A stretch of DNA of 64,000 nt from Phragmitibacter flavus (GTDB taxonomy: Bacteria; Verrucomicrobiota; Verrucomicrobiia; Verrucomicrobiales; Verrucomicrobiaceae), in assembly GCF_005780165.1 (NCBI RefSeq), contig NZ_VAUV01000021.1:17566-81565 (forward strand). The letters are read 5' to 3'. The position numbers and the translations under genes are program-made. The notes under the pieces were generated by a model, which worked only from the letters and a program-made list of their open reading frames with translations, did no database searches and had not been told where the DNA came from. Below are positions 8,888-19,000 of the stretch, piece after piece (the stretch's first letter is position 1; each line of letters starts with the position of its first letter).

Positions 8888-10158
8888 CACACAAAAATTT
8901 CGGCGACTGCATTGCCCCGGTCTCCGATGGTGAAAGGTCGTCCAGAAGGTGACATGACCACCTCATGGACTGGTAGTGCCATCGCGGCACCAATCGTTGC
9001 AATGAAATCCTGGACCGTGACGGGACTTTCGGTGGCGGCGTAGCCTTTGTCGTCGCTGGCTCCATGAACATAACCGCCCTTGACGCCGCCCCCGGCAAAC
9101 ACGGTGGAGAACACACGCGGATGATGATCACGACCGGAGTTTTCGTTGATGCCGGGGGTGCGTCCGAATTCTGTGCCGACCACCACCAGGGTGGATTCAA
9201 GCAGGCCTTGTTGCTGCAAATCTTCAAGCAATGCGGCCATGCCTTGATCGAGTGCGGTGCCAAGACCGTTCATTCTGTCGTCGATGCCGGCATGCATGTC
9301 CCATCCTCCGAAGTAGACCTCAACAAAACGCACCCCCGCTTGGACCAGTCGGCGGGCAAGCAGACAGCTTTGGCCAAACCCGCGGCCATAACGTTCGCGC
9401 GTTGGTGCATTTTCTTTTTTGAGGTCAAAAGCTTCCAGTTCCTTGCTGGCGAGAAGGGTAACGGTTTCATCATAGAGTTCGGTGTAGGCCTTTACTTCAG
9501 CGCTACGGAACTTTTCGAGAAATGCCTGGTCGAAACGACTGGTGAGGTTGAGCCGACGGTTGAAGTGGGCCCCGTCCAACCCGGTTTCTGCGCTTTGCAG
9601 ACCTTTCTCTGGATCGCTGATGGGAACCGGTGAATAGGCGGGCGGAAAAAATCCTGCATTGGCGGTTCCTTGACCAATGACCACGCTTGAGGGCAGGGTT
9701 TTGTGGGAGGGACCTTTGAAGTGGCGGGCCCAGGGGCCAAGGGTGGGGTGAACGATGGTGCCGCGCTCTTCGTAGGCGGTGTGCATGAGGTAGGAGGCGG
9801 GGCCATGAACTCCGTTTTTGGTGGTGGTGGAACGGATGATCGACATTTTGTCGGCATGTTTGGCCAGGCGCGTCATGTAGCCGCCGAACTGGATGCCGCC
9901 GACATTGGTTTTGATGAGATCTTTTGCACCCTTGGTGTCGCCGGTCTTTGGATCAAAGGTATCGATGTGGCTCATGCCGCCTCCCATATAAAGATAGATG
10001 ACCGATTTTGCCCTGCCTTTGACGTTGGGCGGAACCGCTGAGGACGCACCGAAGGCTTGATCGGCTTCCGCAAGAAGGCTAACTCCGAGGGTCGTTTTGG
10101 CGGCTCGCATGATGAAGGCGCGTCGTGAGGATGGGTCTAGTTTCAAAGATGGGTTCAT
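8887..10158 (-). CDS. DUF1501 domain protein (secreted, sulfatase-fold-like)
   Basis: 423 aa from the ATG at 10158, where MNPSLKLDPSSRRAFIMRAAK begins. The longer open frame to 10266 overlaps the upstream gene and lacks a signal. SRRAFIMRAAKTTLGVSLL is a Tat-like twin-arginine leader. Family landmarks include KSVIYLYMGGGMSHIDTFDPK, GPASYLMHTAYEERG, DMHAGIDDRM, VVVGTEFGRTPGINENSGRDHHP and VFAGGGVKGG. DUF1501 proteins share the alkaline phosphatase/sulfatase fold. They are nearly always encoded beside DUF1549/DUF1553 proteins in planctomycetes and verrucomicrobia, as here with a 13-bp gap. The true function is unknown. Confidence 0.92.
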   Translation of the reverse strand: MNPSLKLDPSSRRAFIMRAAKTTLGVSLLAEADQAFGASSAVPPNVKGRAKSVIYLYMGGGMSHIDTFDPKTGDTKGAKDLIKTNVGGIQFGGYMTRLAKHADKMSIIRSTTTKNGVHGPASYLMHTAYEERGTIVHPTLGPWARHFKGPSHKTLPSSVVIGQGTANAGFFPPAYSPVPISDPEKGLQSAETGLDGAHFNRRLNLTSRFDQAFLEKFRSAEVKAYTELYDETVTLLASKELEAFDLKKENAPTRERYGRGFGQSCLLARRLVQAGVRFVEVYFGGWDMHAGIDDRMNGLGTALDQGMAALLEDLQQQGLLESTLVVVGTEFGRTPGINENSGRDHHPRVFSTVFAGGGVKGGYVHGASDDKGYAATESPVTVQDFIATIGAAMALPVHEVVMSPSGRPFTIGDRGNAVAEIFV

Positions 10159-10171
10159 GGTAGATAGGATG

Positions 10172-12388
10172 TTATTGGATGAAGTAAAATTCGCGGGTGT
10201 TGATGAGCGCCCAGATGATGTCGGCATAGGCGTCGTCGCCATGAGCGGCCAGTTCCTGGCGGGCAATGTCTTTCTCGGTAAGGGTGGGGCGACGGTTGAG
10301 GATACTTAGAAAGACGCTTTCGACCTTATCAGGTGGCGAAGCGACCTTGGACATGTTGCGCATGACAAGGGAGTCTTGATTGGTCAGCATTTTCTGAACT
10401 TGACCATTCATCAGCATCAAGATCTGCGGGATGTTACCCTCGCGGTTTCCTCCGTCCATGACTTGGCGGGTAGATTGTCCGAACTGCAAAAGAAAATGTC
10501 CGGCAGGGGCAGGTTGTGGTAACTCCGAAGCACGCATGAGTTTCAGCCCTTCATGAGTCAGATAACCATCGGCGGAGCCAGTCGTCATGTCTGGCGTGGA
10601 TGCGTTCATCTCGCTCATGCCGCCTCCCGTGTCGGCCATGGCGAGGCCGCCGGCGGCCTTGCTGCGGATTCGTGCATCAACACTCTCCACGGCCTGCAGT
10701 TTGCGGAGAATGATTTGTGCATCAAGGGCGGGATTGAGCATGTTCATTTCGACCGCCCGGCCATAAAGGTCACTTTCGTTGTTTTTGAACTTGTCGGGTT
10801 CTCCGAGCACCAGGGTCATGAAAGAATCCCAGGCCTGTTCAGCGCTCATCCGGCGCAACACGGGTCCCTGGAAATGATAAGGTTCACCCATGGCCAGCTC
10901 ATGGTTGGTTGCCTGGCTTTGATAGGCGCGGGTGTTGTAAAGGATGCGCATGAATTCTTTGAGGTTGAATTTCAAGCGAATCATTTCGCTGGTCAGGTGC
11001 TTCAACAACGCGGGGTTGTAAGCATCGTCAGGGTTGTCCAGTTGGGTGACTGAAGGCATGAGGGAAAGACCAAAAGCGCGCTGCCACATGCGGTTGGCAA
11101 TGGACATGGCAAAGCGTGGGTTTTCGGCATGGGTTACCCAGCCGGCAAAGGATTGCCGTAACCCGTCAACGTCCCCGGTGCGCCGCGCTGCCATGGTTTT
11201 GTAAGCCGCGTTGTGGCGCGGGTTGGTGTCTGGCCAAACGATCAATTTGGGTTCGACGGGTTCCCCGGGAGTTCCGTCTTTGTAAGCGTAGTCGTGAGGC
11301 AGGCGCAGGCGGTTTTCCTGCAGGTCGTTGATGTCGTAGAGATTTGATCCCACCAGGTTGTTGATTTTTCCACCGAAGGATTTGCCGTCTCTGCCATTGG
11401 CGGTCAGTAGATCTTGCGCGGCCTGCACCAGATCGCGTCGGCGTTCGCGAGGAAAGTCGCTGTTGCTGGTCATGGTGGAGGTGGCGCCGAAGAAGGCGGC
11501 CATCTGGTAGAAATCGCGCTGGGTCCATTCGGCGAACGGATGGTCATGGCATTGGGCGCAGGAGAGGTCGGTTCCAAGAAACACCGAGAGGGTGTTGGCC
11601 AGGTTGTCGAGGGGCATTGAGGAGTCTCTTAACAAATAACCGGCGGGGCCGTTGTTCCAGACTTTGCCTTTGGCGGCGAGAAGTTCGTAAACCAGTTCGT
11701 TCCAGGGGCGGTTGTTGCGAATCTGCTCCTTCATCCATTGGATGTAGTTGGAGCTGCGGATATAAAATCCGTAGTGATCGACGATGCGCAGCATTTCCGC
11801 CAGATAGTTGTATAAGTGGCTGACATGGCCGTCGGATTCGAGCAGGGTGTCGATAAGTCGCATGCGCTTGTCGTTGGCATTGCTCTGGAGAAATGAGACG
11901 GTTTCTTGCTGGTTGGGAATACGCCCGGCAATATCGAGATAGGCGCGGCGCACAAACTGTTCGTCGTTCAATGGGGGGTTGGGTTTTAGAGGCGCGAACT
12001 TGCCGTCTTTGCGGGTGGCATCATGACTGAGTTTTTGGTTTGCTTTATGAAGCCCGGCGAGCACCAGTTCATCCACCTTGGCGGCGGCTTGCGCGGCGTT
12101 CATGTGGGTCGGCACGCTGTTAAGTGCGCTGGCGAGTGGAGAGGGCGGCAATGATCGGGCTGCCTTTTGGTCTTCCGCAGACAAAAGTTCCAGGGCAATG
12201 GCGTGAATGTTGCCATTGGCAAGCTGGATGTGGACGCTATCTCCCTGCAGCATGATGAAGGTGGCACTGACCTTCCGTCCCTCGACATCCGTCCAAATGC
12301 GGGGGGTTTTGGTATCTGCAAGAATGGAACCGGCGGCCAGTTGGATGGCGAGCAAGATGGAGATGCGGGTTGCTTTGAATAACCTCAT
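10172..12388 (-). CDS. DUF1549/DUF1553 protein with N-terminal SHD1 domain
   Basis: 738 aa with signal peptide (ISILLAIQLAAGSILA). An SLA1-homology-1-like segment follows (RIWTDVEGRKVSATFIMLQG to ALELLSAEDQ, about residues 30-75). DUF1549 comes next (DEQFVRRAYLDIAGRIPNQQE, LSCAQCHDHPFAEWTQRDFY) and then C-terminal DUF1553 (NPRFAMSIANRMWQRAFG, RAYQSQA). The usual N-terminal Planctomycete cytochrome C domain is absent and SHD1 sits in its place. The CAQCH sequence inside DUF1549 is a family hallmark and a possible haem or metal site. It is the upstream partner of the DUF1501 gene and probably co-transcribed with it. The two proteins are believed to act together in the envelope, with unknown substrate. 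Confidence 0.9.
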   Translation of the reverse strand: MRLFKATRISILLAIQLAAGSILADTKTPRIWTDVEGRKVSATFIMLQGDSVHIQLANGNIHAIALELLSAEDQKAARSLPPSPLASALNSVPTHMNAAQAAAKVDELVLAGLHKANQKLSHDATRKDGKFAPLKPNPPLNDEQFVRRAYLDIAGRIPNQQETVSFLQSNANDKRMRLIDTLLESDGHVSHLYNYLAEMLRIVDHYGFYIRSSNYIQWMKEQIRNNRPWNELVYELLAAKGKVWNNGPAGYLLRDSSMPLDNLANTLSVFLGTDLSCAQCHDHPFAEWTQRDFYQMAAFFGATSTMTSNSDFPRERRRDLVQAAQDLLTANGRDGKSFGGKINNLVGSNLYDINDLQENRLRLPHDYAYKDGTPGEPVEPKLIVWPDTNPRHNAAYKTMAARRTGDVDGLRQSFAGWVTHAENPRFAMSIANRMWQRAFGLSLMPSVTQLDNPDDAYNPALLKHLTSEMIRLKFNLKEFMRILYNTRAYQSQATNHELAMGEPYHFQGPVLRRMSAEQAWDSFMTLVLGEPDKFKNNESDLYGRAVEMNMLNPALDAQIILRKLQAVESVDARIRSKAAGGLAMADTGGGMSEMNASTPDMTTGSADGYLTHEGLKLMRASELPQPAPAGHFLLQFGQSTRQVMDGGNREGNIPQILMLMNGQVQKMLTNQDSLVMRNMSKVASPPDKVESVFLSILNRRPTLTEKDIARQELAAHGDDAYADIIWALINTREFYFIQ

Positions 12389-12538
12389 AAAGTGACTTGG
12401 TGTTGTTAGTCATTAAAACGAGAAAGTGCCGGGGGCATTAGGACGAAGGCATAGAACGAATATCCTAGGACGCATATCCAATGGCGGGAGGTTCAGCGTT
12501 TGGTCATGCTGGAGGGATGATCTTCACACTCTTTACAC

Positions 12539-13900
12539 ATGAATATCCCCAACCGTCATGATTCACCGCCTGTCAGGCCGGTGAAGATCCAAAGTCTTCA
12601 GCGGGAGCATGAGCTGTTGTCGATGCCTGAACCGCTGGAAGCGGAGGTGAGCATGGATGAGGTATCTGCTGCGGGGAAGAAGGACCATGTTTTTGTTAGC
12701 TACTGGCGCAAGGCCGGTGGCGGGTCACTTTCGGTGAGCATCGCCTTGCATGTGGCGTTGTTGGTGGCGGCCTATTTTATCGTGGATACGATTTCGCCGC
12801 CCGAAGCCAAGGTGGATTTTGTGCCGGGGGGAGGCAGCAAGGCGGCGGCGCAGGCCTCGCAGGAGCGCACCCATCAGGTGCAGCAAAAGAAGTTCAACAA
12901 GATGCAGCAGTCGATGCCGATGAAGCGGATTGTGGTGGAAAGTTCGAGCGCGACGATTTCGTTGCCTGATCTGCCGCTGGAGGACATTGATTTGCCGGAT
13001 ACCAGCAGCATGATGGGTGGGGCGATGGGGGGCGGGGGATTCGGTTCTGCTGGCGTTGGCTTGGGTTCAGGGAATGGCATCGGCTCGGGAGCGATGAAGG
13101 GATTTGCGGGGATGACTTTTTTTGGGAAGATTGGTGGAGATGGGATTCCCGGCAGTTTCTATGATTTGAAACAGGATCGAAAAAGGCAGCCGCTAACTTA
13201 TGGCAGGGGCAACCAGGCAGAGACGTTTCGGGAGTATGCGGGACATATCAACAAGGTGGCGGCCAGGCGGTTTGGTGCGTCGGTGTTGGATGGCTATTAC
13301 AAGGCGAGTCAGGAGGTGAATTTCACTTATCTTTTGGTGCCCACAGATACCTTGGCGACGGAGGGGCCGAAGTGTTTTGGTGCGGAGAAAGAAGTGCAGC
13401 CGAGCGGGTGGTTTGTGCATTACACGGGCAATGTGGTGGCTCCTGACAATGGCGAATGGCGCTTTGTGGGGTTTTTCGATGACTTGTTGATTGTTTACAT
13501 CAATGGCAAGCCGGTGCTGGATGGTTCGTGGAATCCGATGGTGGAGCGGAGTGGGAGAAACGGGGATGTGGATGATATTCGCCAGGAGTTTCGTGGGCCG
13601 TCGATTGCGGGCGATCGCACGGCTTATGTGGGCAGGTGGATCAAGTTCAGCGGGTCGACCCGCATTGACATTGTGGTGGGGGAGACGCCAGGAGGCAAGG
13701 TGGGGGGATTGTTGATGGTGGAGAAGAAGGGGGCGACTTATGAGAGGCGGGCGGATGGAACGCCGATTCTTCCGTTGTTTAGTGCGGTGGCGTTGGATGC
13801 GGGAGAGAAGAAGGGGTTGATGGAGAATGCTTTCGCCAAGCGGGTTCAGGTGGATCCGAACATGCCGGTGTTCGAGGTGAAGAAGTCGGTGTTTAGGTGA
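12539..13900 (+). CDS. TonB-like anchored protein with PA14-like C-terminal domain
   Basis: 453 aa. A cytoplasmic basic stretch of about 65 residues is followed by one membrane segment (SLSVSIALHVALLVAAYFIV, about residues 62-81). That arrangement resembles the N-terminal anchor of TonB and related energy transducers. A Gln/Lys-rich linker and a Gly/Met-rich stretch (MMGGAMGGGGFGSAGVGLGS) lead to a C-terminal domain. Its core, GWFVHYTGNVVAPDNGEWRF followed by FFDDLLIVYINGKPVLDG, is typical of PA14-type beta domains in carbohydrate-binding proteins. It is transcribed divergently from the DUF1549 gene. The role is unknown; a cell-surface sugar-sensing or uptake-linked protein is a guess. Confidence 0.75.
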   Translation: MNIPNRHDSPPVRPVKIQSLQREHELLSMPEPLEAEVSMDEVSAAGKKDHVFVSYWRKAGGGSLSVSIALHVALLVAAYFIVDTISPPEAKVDFVPGGGSKAAAQASQERTHQVQQKKFNKMQQSMPMKRIVVESSSATISLPDLPLEDIDLPDTSSMMGGAMGGGGFGSAGVGLGSGNGIGSGAMKGFAGMTFFGKIGGDGIPGSFYDLKQDRKRQPLTYGRGNQAETFREYAGHINKVAARRFGASVLDGYYKASQEVNFTYLLVPTDTLATEGPKCFGAEKEVQPSGWFVHYTGNVVAPDNGEWRFVGFFDDLLIVYINGKPVLDGSWNPMVERSGRNGDVDDIRQEFRGPSIAGDRTAYVGRWIKFSGSTRIDIVVGETPGGKVGGLLMVEKKGATYERRADGTPILPLFSAVALDAGEKKGLMENAFAKRVQVDPNMPVFEVKKSVFR

Positions 13901-14077
13901 GGGGGGGATTGGATGGGCTTTAAGCAGGAGAGCAGACAACCAGAAGAAAGCCGCGTGAGAGATGGATAGGGAACTCAGGCGGGTGCGATGTTGATCGAAT
14001 CAGCGCTAAAACCTTTGTTCTATTGGCTATGATTTTGAGGCTGCTGTTCGTTATATTTTGACCATTTCCATTTTCCC

Positions 14078-15154
14078 ATGATTTCACGTTATCTGCCGTT
14101 CGCCCTTGTGATCCTTTGTCTTTGTTCCTTGCAGGCAATGGCGGCTCCCAAACTGCCCAAAGATCCCGAGAAAGTTTTGGCTTCAAGATTGAATCCGTTG
14201 TCCAAGGGGCAGGCGCGGGAAGTGCCCAATCGATTCCGAATCATCCTTTCATTCATGGAGTTGGCGGAGCAACGTTCGCCTCAAGGAGCAGAGGAAATTC
14301 TGCGCCGGGCTTACAACGAACGTGGTGATATCGGTCCGATGCGTCGAACCGCTTCGGTCATTGCGATCACGGCGGCTTGGCGGGAGGCGCGTGCACTGGG
14401 GGCGTTTGACGAGCAACATGCCTTCACGACAAAGATTACCAAGGGTGCTGACGTGGGGCAGTCGGTGGTTTTTGAACCGATTGTGCCGGTGGCAGAGGCA
14501 CCGGAGTTTGCTGCGGAGCTGGCCAACTACCGGCTGGTTCAACCGAGTCGTGCACGCAAGGAGGGGGAGCCACTTTCGCATCGGGATTCCGCCGCCATCG
14601 AGGGATTGCAGAACATCATGCAGGAAGCGAAGAAAATGGACACGGTGGGCAACCATGCAGAGGCCTGGAAACGAGATATGGAGGCCGCCGGCGATCTGGC
14701 AAAGCAGGTGCCCAAAGTGCGGTTGAGCATGATGTCTTTTTCCTCACCCTCAAAAAAGAACGGGGAGGTCTGGCAGACCAGGATTGATATTGGCAACGCC
14801 TCCGAAGTGCCGAGCGAGGTGACCCTTCATTGTTACATGATCGGCAGGCTCTGGAAGAAAAAGGATATTTATGTCATGCAGCATCACACCCAGCAGCTCA
14901 AGCTGCGCGGGACGGAGGTGAAGGAGCTGACGCTGGCCACCCGTAGTCGCAGCCATTGCAAGAAGGTGATGGATGATCACGAAAAGCTCAGCAAAGATGA
15001 ACGCAAAAAGAGCGAGCTGGATTATGTGGGCTCGTTGACCATCGTTCAGCACAATGGCACGACGTTGGCCACTGCGGCGACCTACAGTTCGTTGTTGAAG
15101 CTTCTCGATGCCAAGCAGCAGTTTCCCGGTGAGGTTTTGATTCTGGGCAAGTAG
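14078..15154 (+). CDS. Secreted protein of unknown function, paralogue B
   Basis: 358 aa with signal peptide (LPFALVILCLCSLQAMA, cleavage before APKLPKD). It is a full-length, gap-free paralogue of the product at 3401-4477, so the family duplicated within this 11-kb neighbourhood. Unlike copy A it is not followed by the helical-repeat partner; the next gene is panC on the other strand. Conserved blocks and the two Cys positions are the same as in copy A. No function was recognised. Confidence 0.85.
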   Translation: MISRYLPFALVILCLCSLQAMAAPKLPKDPEKVLASRLNPLSKGQAREVPNRFRIILSFMELAEQRSPQGAEEILRRAYNERGDIGPMRRTASVIAITAAWREARALGAFDEQHAFTTKITKGADVGQSVVFEPIVPVAEAPEFAAELANYRLVQPSRARKEGEPLSHRDSAAIEGLQNIMQEAKKMDTVGNHAEAWKRDMEAAGDLAKQVPKVRLSMMSFSSPSKKNGEVWQTRIDIGNASEVPSEVTLHCYMIGRLWKKKDIYVMQHHTQQLKLRGTEVKELTLATRSRSHCKKVMDDHEKLSKDERKKSELDYVGSLTIVQHNGTTLATAATYSSLLKLLDAKQQFPGEVLILGK

Positions 15155-15169
15155 GCAGCCCTCCGATAC

Positions 15170-16021
15170 TCAGATTCCAAGCTCAAGGTTGTCGATGAGC
15201 CGGGTCTTTCCAAAGAATACGGCGGTGGCCAGCAGGCTGCGGTCGTTGGCACAGGGATCGGGGATCAGCGTGTCCCGGTTGACGCAGGCGATGTAGTCCA
15301 ACCGATGCAGCGGGGCGGCATAGGCGAGATGTTTTTCGAACATGGCGGTGAGCATGTTGGAATCCGTTTCGCCGCTGAGGAAACGTTCGTTGACGAACTC
15401 CAGCCCCCGGCGGATTTCCACGGCCTGATCGCGCTCATCTTGATTGAGATAACGATTTCTGGAACTGAGCGCGAGGCCGTCGGGTTCGCGCACGGTTTCG
15501 ATGCCGATGATCTCCACCGGAACGTCCAGGTCGCGCGTCATGCGGCGGATGATGGCGAGCTGTTGATAATCTTTTTTTCCAAACACCGAGTGCGTCGGCT
15601 GGATGATGTTGAAGAGTTTTAGCACGACCAGACAGACGCCATCAAAATGTCCAGGGCGGCTTGCCCCGCACAGGGTGGTGGAGAGACTGGTCTCCAGAAC
15701 CTGCATGGATCGGTCGGGTGGATAAACTTCGTTTGCATCGGGCGCAAAAATCATGTCGACGCCAGCTGCCTCACATTTTTCGGCATCGGCTTGAAGTTCG
15801 CGGGGGTATTTGGAGAAATCTTCGTTGGGGCCAAACTGGGTGGGATTGACGAAGATACTCACCACCACGCTGCCTTCGGGTCCGGCGATCTGCCGTGCTT
15901 CATGAACGAGCTTGAGATGACCTTCGTGCAAGGCTCCCATGGTCGGCACCAGCACGATCCGGGCAGGAATTTTCCCGGCGTGCCAGGCACGCACTTCGTT
16001 GATGGTGGACAACACTAGCAT
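15170..16021 (-). CDS. panC: Pantoate-beta-alanine ligase (pantothenate synthetase)
   Basis: 283 aa, the usual PanC length. It joins pantoate and beta-alanine using ATP in coenzyme A/pantothenate biosynthesis in the cytosol. The HIGH-type ATP motif is intact (VPTMGALHEGHLKLV, His32 and His35). Also present are VSIFVNPTQFGPNEDF, the pantoate-site region (GASRPGHFDGVCLVVLKLFN), GKKDYQQLAIIRRM and the KMSKS-like LALSSRNRYLN. The gene is convergent with paralogue B and only 15 bp from it. Confidence 0.97.
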   Translation of the reverse strand: MLVLSTINEVRAWHAGKIPARIVLVPTMGALHEGHLKLVHEARQIAGPEGSVVVSIFVNPTQFGPNEDFSKYPRELQADAEKCEAAGVDMIFAPDANEVYPPDRSMQVLETSLSTTLCGASRPGHFDGVCLVVLKLFNIIQPTHSVFGKKDYQQLAIIRRMTRDLDVPVEIIGIETVREPDGLALSSRNRYLNQDERDQAVEIRRGLEFVNERFLSGETDSNMLTAMFEKHLAYAAPLHRLDYIACVNRDTLIPDPCANDRSLLATAVFFGKTRLIDNLELGI

Positions 16022-16092
16022 GCGTTCCGATAGCCACAGAGGCGCGTTTCACAAGCGGCAAGTGAGGCGATGTTGTCCGGAGGTCGGCGAGA

Positions 16093-19000
16093 TTACCGAA
16101 GCGAGCGAAGGTATTCGAAGAGGTCGGTGACTTGCTGGTCGGGGAGGGCGTCGATGAGCCCTTCGGGCATGAGGGAGCGGCGCAGGAATTTGGCTTCGCG
16201 GATGGCGGATTTGTTGATGCGCTGGTCTTCGGCTCCGACGGTGCGGAGGATGACGGCTTGTTGGTCTTGGGAGGCGAGGAAACCTTCGCGGATGGTGCCG
16301 TCCTTGAGTTCGACCCGGTAGATGTAATAGGCGCTTTCAAGGGCGGCGTTGGGGGTGAGGATGTTGCGCAGGATGGCTTCGGTGCCCATCGCGCCGACGC
16401 CGCTGAGGTCGGGTCCGATGTGATTGCCCTGACCTTTGATGAGATGGCAGCCCATGCAGATCATGGCGGTGAGTTTGCCGGCTTCGGCGTTGCCGGGTTT
16501 GCTGGCGAGGGCGCGGTGTTTGGCGAATTTGGCGTCGAGGACGGTGGCTTCTTCTGCGGTGAGGACGGGAGGGATGTCGGAGGTTTTGGCGGGTTGGGCT
16601 CCGGGTTGGAGTTTGCCCCAGACGTTGTCGCTGGAGGTGTTGAGGAGGAGATTGGGCGTGGAGTCGGGAAGGCCGCGATCAAAGCTGGCGCGGATTTGGT
16701 CGGGGGTGCGTTCGGTGTTCCAGACGCGGAAGTTGGACATGGCTCCACGGGTGCCGCTGGGTGCGGTGGACCAGGCGATGCGAGGATTTTCGATTTTTCG
16801 AGGGGCGGGTTTTTGGCTGATGCCGGTGGGTTCGCCGTCTTGATAAAGTTTCCAGATGCCGGCGGCATCGCGAGTGGCGGCGACATGGGTCCACATGCCG
16901 GGGGTGATGGGTTTTGAGGACACGACGGCGTCGGCGATTGGGGGGAAGGCGTAGACGCGGAAACGGCCGCCGAAGAAGTTGAGGTCGAGCTGGCCGGGGG
17001 CTCCGAAAATGCCGTCGGAGTTGCCGGGCTGGCGGGTATCGGGATCGAGTCGGATCCACGTTTCGACCGTCATGGGGCCTTCGAGGGTAAGGTTGATTTG
17101 GGTCCAGGCGTTTTCGGTGCCGTCGAGCATGAGAACGTCGCGAAAGAGGCTGGAGGAGCTTTGAAGAAGAGCCGCGAGTTGAGGGTCGTTGGGCAGCAGA
17201 ACTTGCAGGCGTTCGAGCAGGGAGGCGTCGAGGTCGATGGCATCAATGGTGCCGGATTGGGCGGCGTTGACGATGGTTTTGGCGGTGGATGGATTGGTTG
17301 CGAGCCGGTTGAGGGCGGTGCGGCGTTGGGAGGAGGGGAGTAAAGGCCAGAGGTCGAGGGTGAGGGTGGCGGCTTCGGCGGATTGGCTGCTGGTGAGGGC
17401 GAGGAGGGCGGAGTCGCGGATGGCGGGATCGGCGGAATTTTTGATGAGGTTGACCAGTAACGTGGTTTCACTGGTGCCGATTTCGGCGAGGGCGCGAAGG
17501 GCGGCGAGGGTATGCTCCGGTTTTTGGATGAGGGCGATGACTTGCGGTTCGACGGCGGTGAGTTTGAATCCGGCGGCGAGGTTTAACGCAAGGGCGGTAT
17601 CGTTGATCTTGAAGAGATTGATGGTGGTTTCGGTGAGGAGGGGGGCGAGTTTAGTGGTGTCGAGTCGGCTACGAATCTGGAGGAGTGAATCGAGGACGGC
17701 GATGCGGGTGACGGGATTGTCGAGGGCGAGTTGCAGGGCTTCGATGACGCCGGGTTGATCGAGGTATTCAACGAGGCGGAGGATTTCGGCTTGTTCGGGG
17801 GCACGTTGAAGTTGGGGAAGGAGTTTGGCGACGCGGATGGCGCTGGACTGGGGTTCGAGGGAGAGGGTGGCGAGCAGGATGGCTTCGGTGGGAAGGTCGG
17901 TGGCGGCGGGGGAATCGAGAAACGTTTCGACGGCTAAAGGCTGTTTTTCGAGGGCCAGCCGGACGAGATAACGTTGGAATTCGCGTTCGTAGGCGGGACC
18001 GACTTTGATGATGTTTTGGGCTTTGTGGGATGAGGGGGCGGTGGGCGAGGCGAGGGGGGCTTCAGCGAGTGAAAGGAGGATTTGGAGGGATTGGGTTTGT
18101 TCGGCGGGGGTGAGTTGGGGATGGTTGAAGAAGATGCCGGCGACGCGGGCGGTTTCGGCGCGGACTTCGGGATCTTGGTCTTTGGCGGTGTTGGCGAGGA
18201 GGGTGAGTGATTCGGCGGCGGTGATGTGTTTTGGTTGGTTGCCAAGGAGGCGGATGGTTTCGCGGCGGAGGTTGCGATTGGGGTTGGCGAGGAGGGCTTT
18301 GACGAATGGGTGGTCGAGATGCGGGGAGTTGAGGCCTTCGAGGGCCCAGAGGGCCTGGATGCTGGCGGCGGGGCTTCTTTTGCCGTTTTCGATGAGGGCG
18401 CGGAGGTCTTCAGCGAGGTCGGTTTTTTTCTGATCGACGACGGTTTGCCAGGCGAGGTGGCTTTGGGCGAGGGAGTCGTGGCCGAGTTTGGCGAGGAGTT
18501 CGTTGTTGGAGAGTTTGGTGAAGTCGGGGACTTGATGCGGGGTTTTGGTTTTGGCTTTGATGCGCCAGATGCGGCCACGGATTTTGTCGCGCTCGGGGTG
18601 GTTGCGGGGGACTTCGTTGTGGGAGATGATTTTGTTATACCAATCGACGATGTAAACGCAGCCGTCGGGGCCGAGGGTGAGAGCGACGGGGCGGAACATT
18701 TCGTCGGTGGACTCGAGGAAATCGGGCAGATGTTCGGTGCGCCAGTGGGGTCCGTCGCGATGGAGTTTGATGGCGTTGATTTTCCGCGTGATGGGGTTGG
18801 CGACGAGCATGACATCGGCCCAGGGGGCAGGATAAGCGCCGTTGGCATCGGTGAGGGCGAGGCCGCTGAGGCCGGTGCCGCCGAGGCGGAAGTTGGTGAT
18901 GCTGGGGAATTCGGGGGCGTAGCTTTTCCACTGTTTGTTGGAGCAGCCGGGGTAGTTGGCGTATTCGTGGAAGGGCATGACGGCGTAGCCAAAATCGTTG

